This document shows positions 34,649 through 34,915 of a stretch of DNA of 34,915 nt, in pieces (positions within the stretch are counted from its first letter, which is position 1; the number at the start of each line of letters is the position of its first letter). The position numbers and the translations under genes were made by a program. This DNA comes from Nitrospirota bacterium (lineage in GTDB: Bacteria; Nitrospirota; Thermodesulfovibrionia; Thermodesulfovibrionales; SM23-35), in NCBI GenBank assembly GCA_013388605.1, contig JACAEY010000011.1, forward strand, positions 1-34,915, given 5' to 3'. A model generated the notes under the pieces. That model was not told the origin of the DNA and did no database searches. It saw only the letters and a list, made by a program, of their open reading frames with translations.

Positions 34649-34915
34649 TTATTTTCCTGAAAACTTACATAATTTTAGAAGTCAATTACATTAAATTTCA
34701 ACTAAGATAGTTCATGTTCAATCTATATTTTCTGTTCAAGAGCTAAAGGGGAAGGAGATTTGAAAAGCGATATTAATATTGCAATTGTTGTTAACACGGA
34801 AAATGCAGTTACCCTCTCTTAGCATATAAAAAAGTTCTCCTTTCGTAAATAAACTCTAAACGAAAGGACAAAAATATGCAGCACGGCTTTATTATCCCTT
34901 GCAGAGAGTAGTATA

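Noticed and set aside
34770-34815. BirA-like operator upstream of bioW (TTGTTAAC...GTTACC)
   Set aside because: Only one half-site (TTGTTAAC) is convincing; the second half and spacing do not match known biotin boxes well.

Overview
The window looks like a chromosomal backbone segment from an AT-rich bacterium. The gene content suggests a Nitrospirota/Thermodesulfovibrio-like lineage, but this is inference and no search was run. In order it contains: str operon tail (tuf partial, fusA, rpsG, rpsL; minus); class-V aminotransferase, serA, purA, comF; a DUF5658-like gene, a PHP gene and a TPR gene; mltD-like (minus); rpsB-tsf-pyrH-frr plus a TraR/DksA-like gene missing from the ORF track; hemC-hemA-ccsB-small HTH-like ORF (minus); miaA followed by a frameshifted hfq remnant; NUDIX; a PpiD/SurA-N-like gene; tRNA-Leu(GAG); mlaDFE (minus); purF, M29 aminopeptidase, mqnD, selB, rho, a PaaI-like thioesterase; rsmG, atpE, atpB, DAG kinase and bioW (minus). 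I see no CRISPR array, phage, secondary-metabolite or defence island. Best second-look items: (1) hfq remnant with two frame changes directly after miaA; (2) a lysine-rich TraR/DksA-family gene with no usable ATG/GTG/TTG, apparently starting at ATT one base after frr behind a GGAGGT; (3) 7-bp-periodic micro-repeats that appear to have expanded coding loops in hemC and possibly the DAG kinase; (4) a 223-bp nested inverted-repeat element before tRNA-Leu; (5) several promoters whose -10 box abuts the start codon (candidate leaderless mRNAs).
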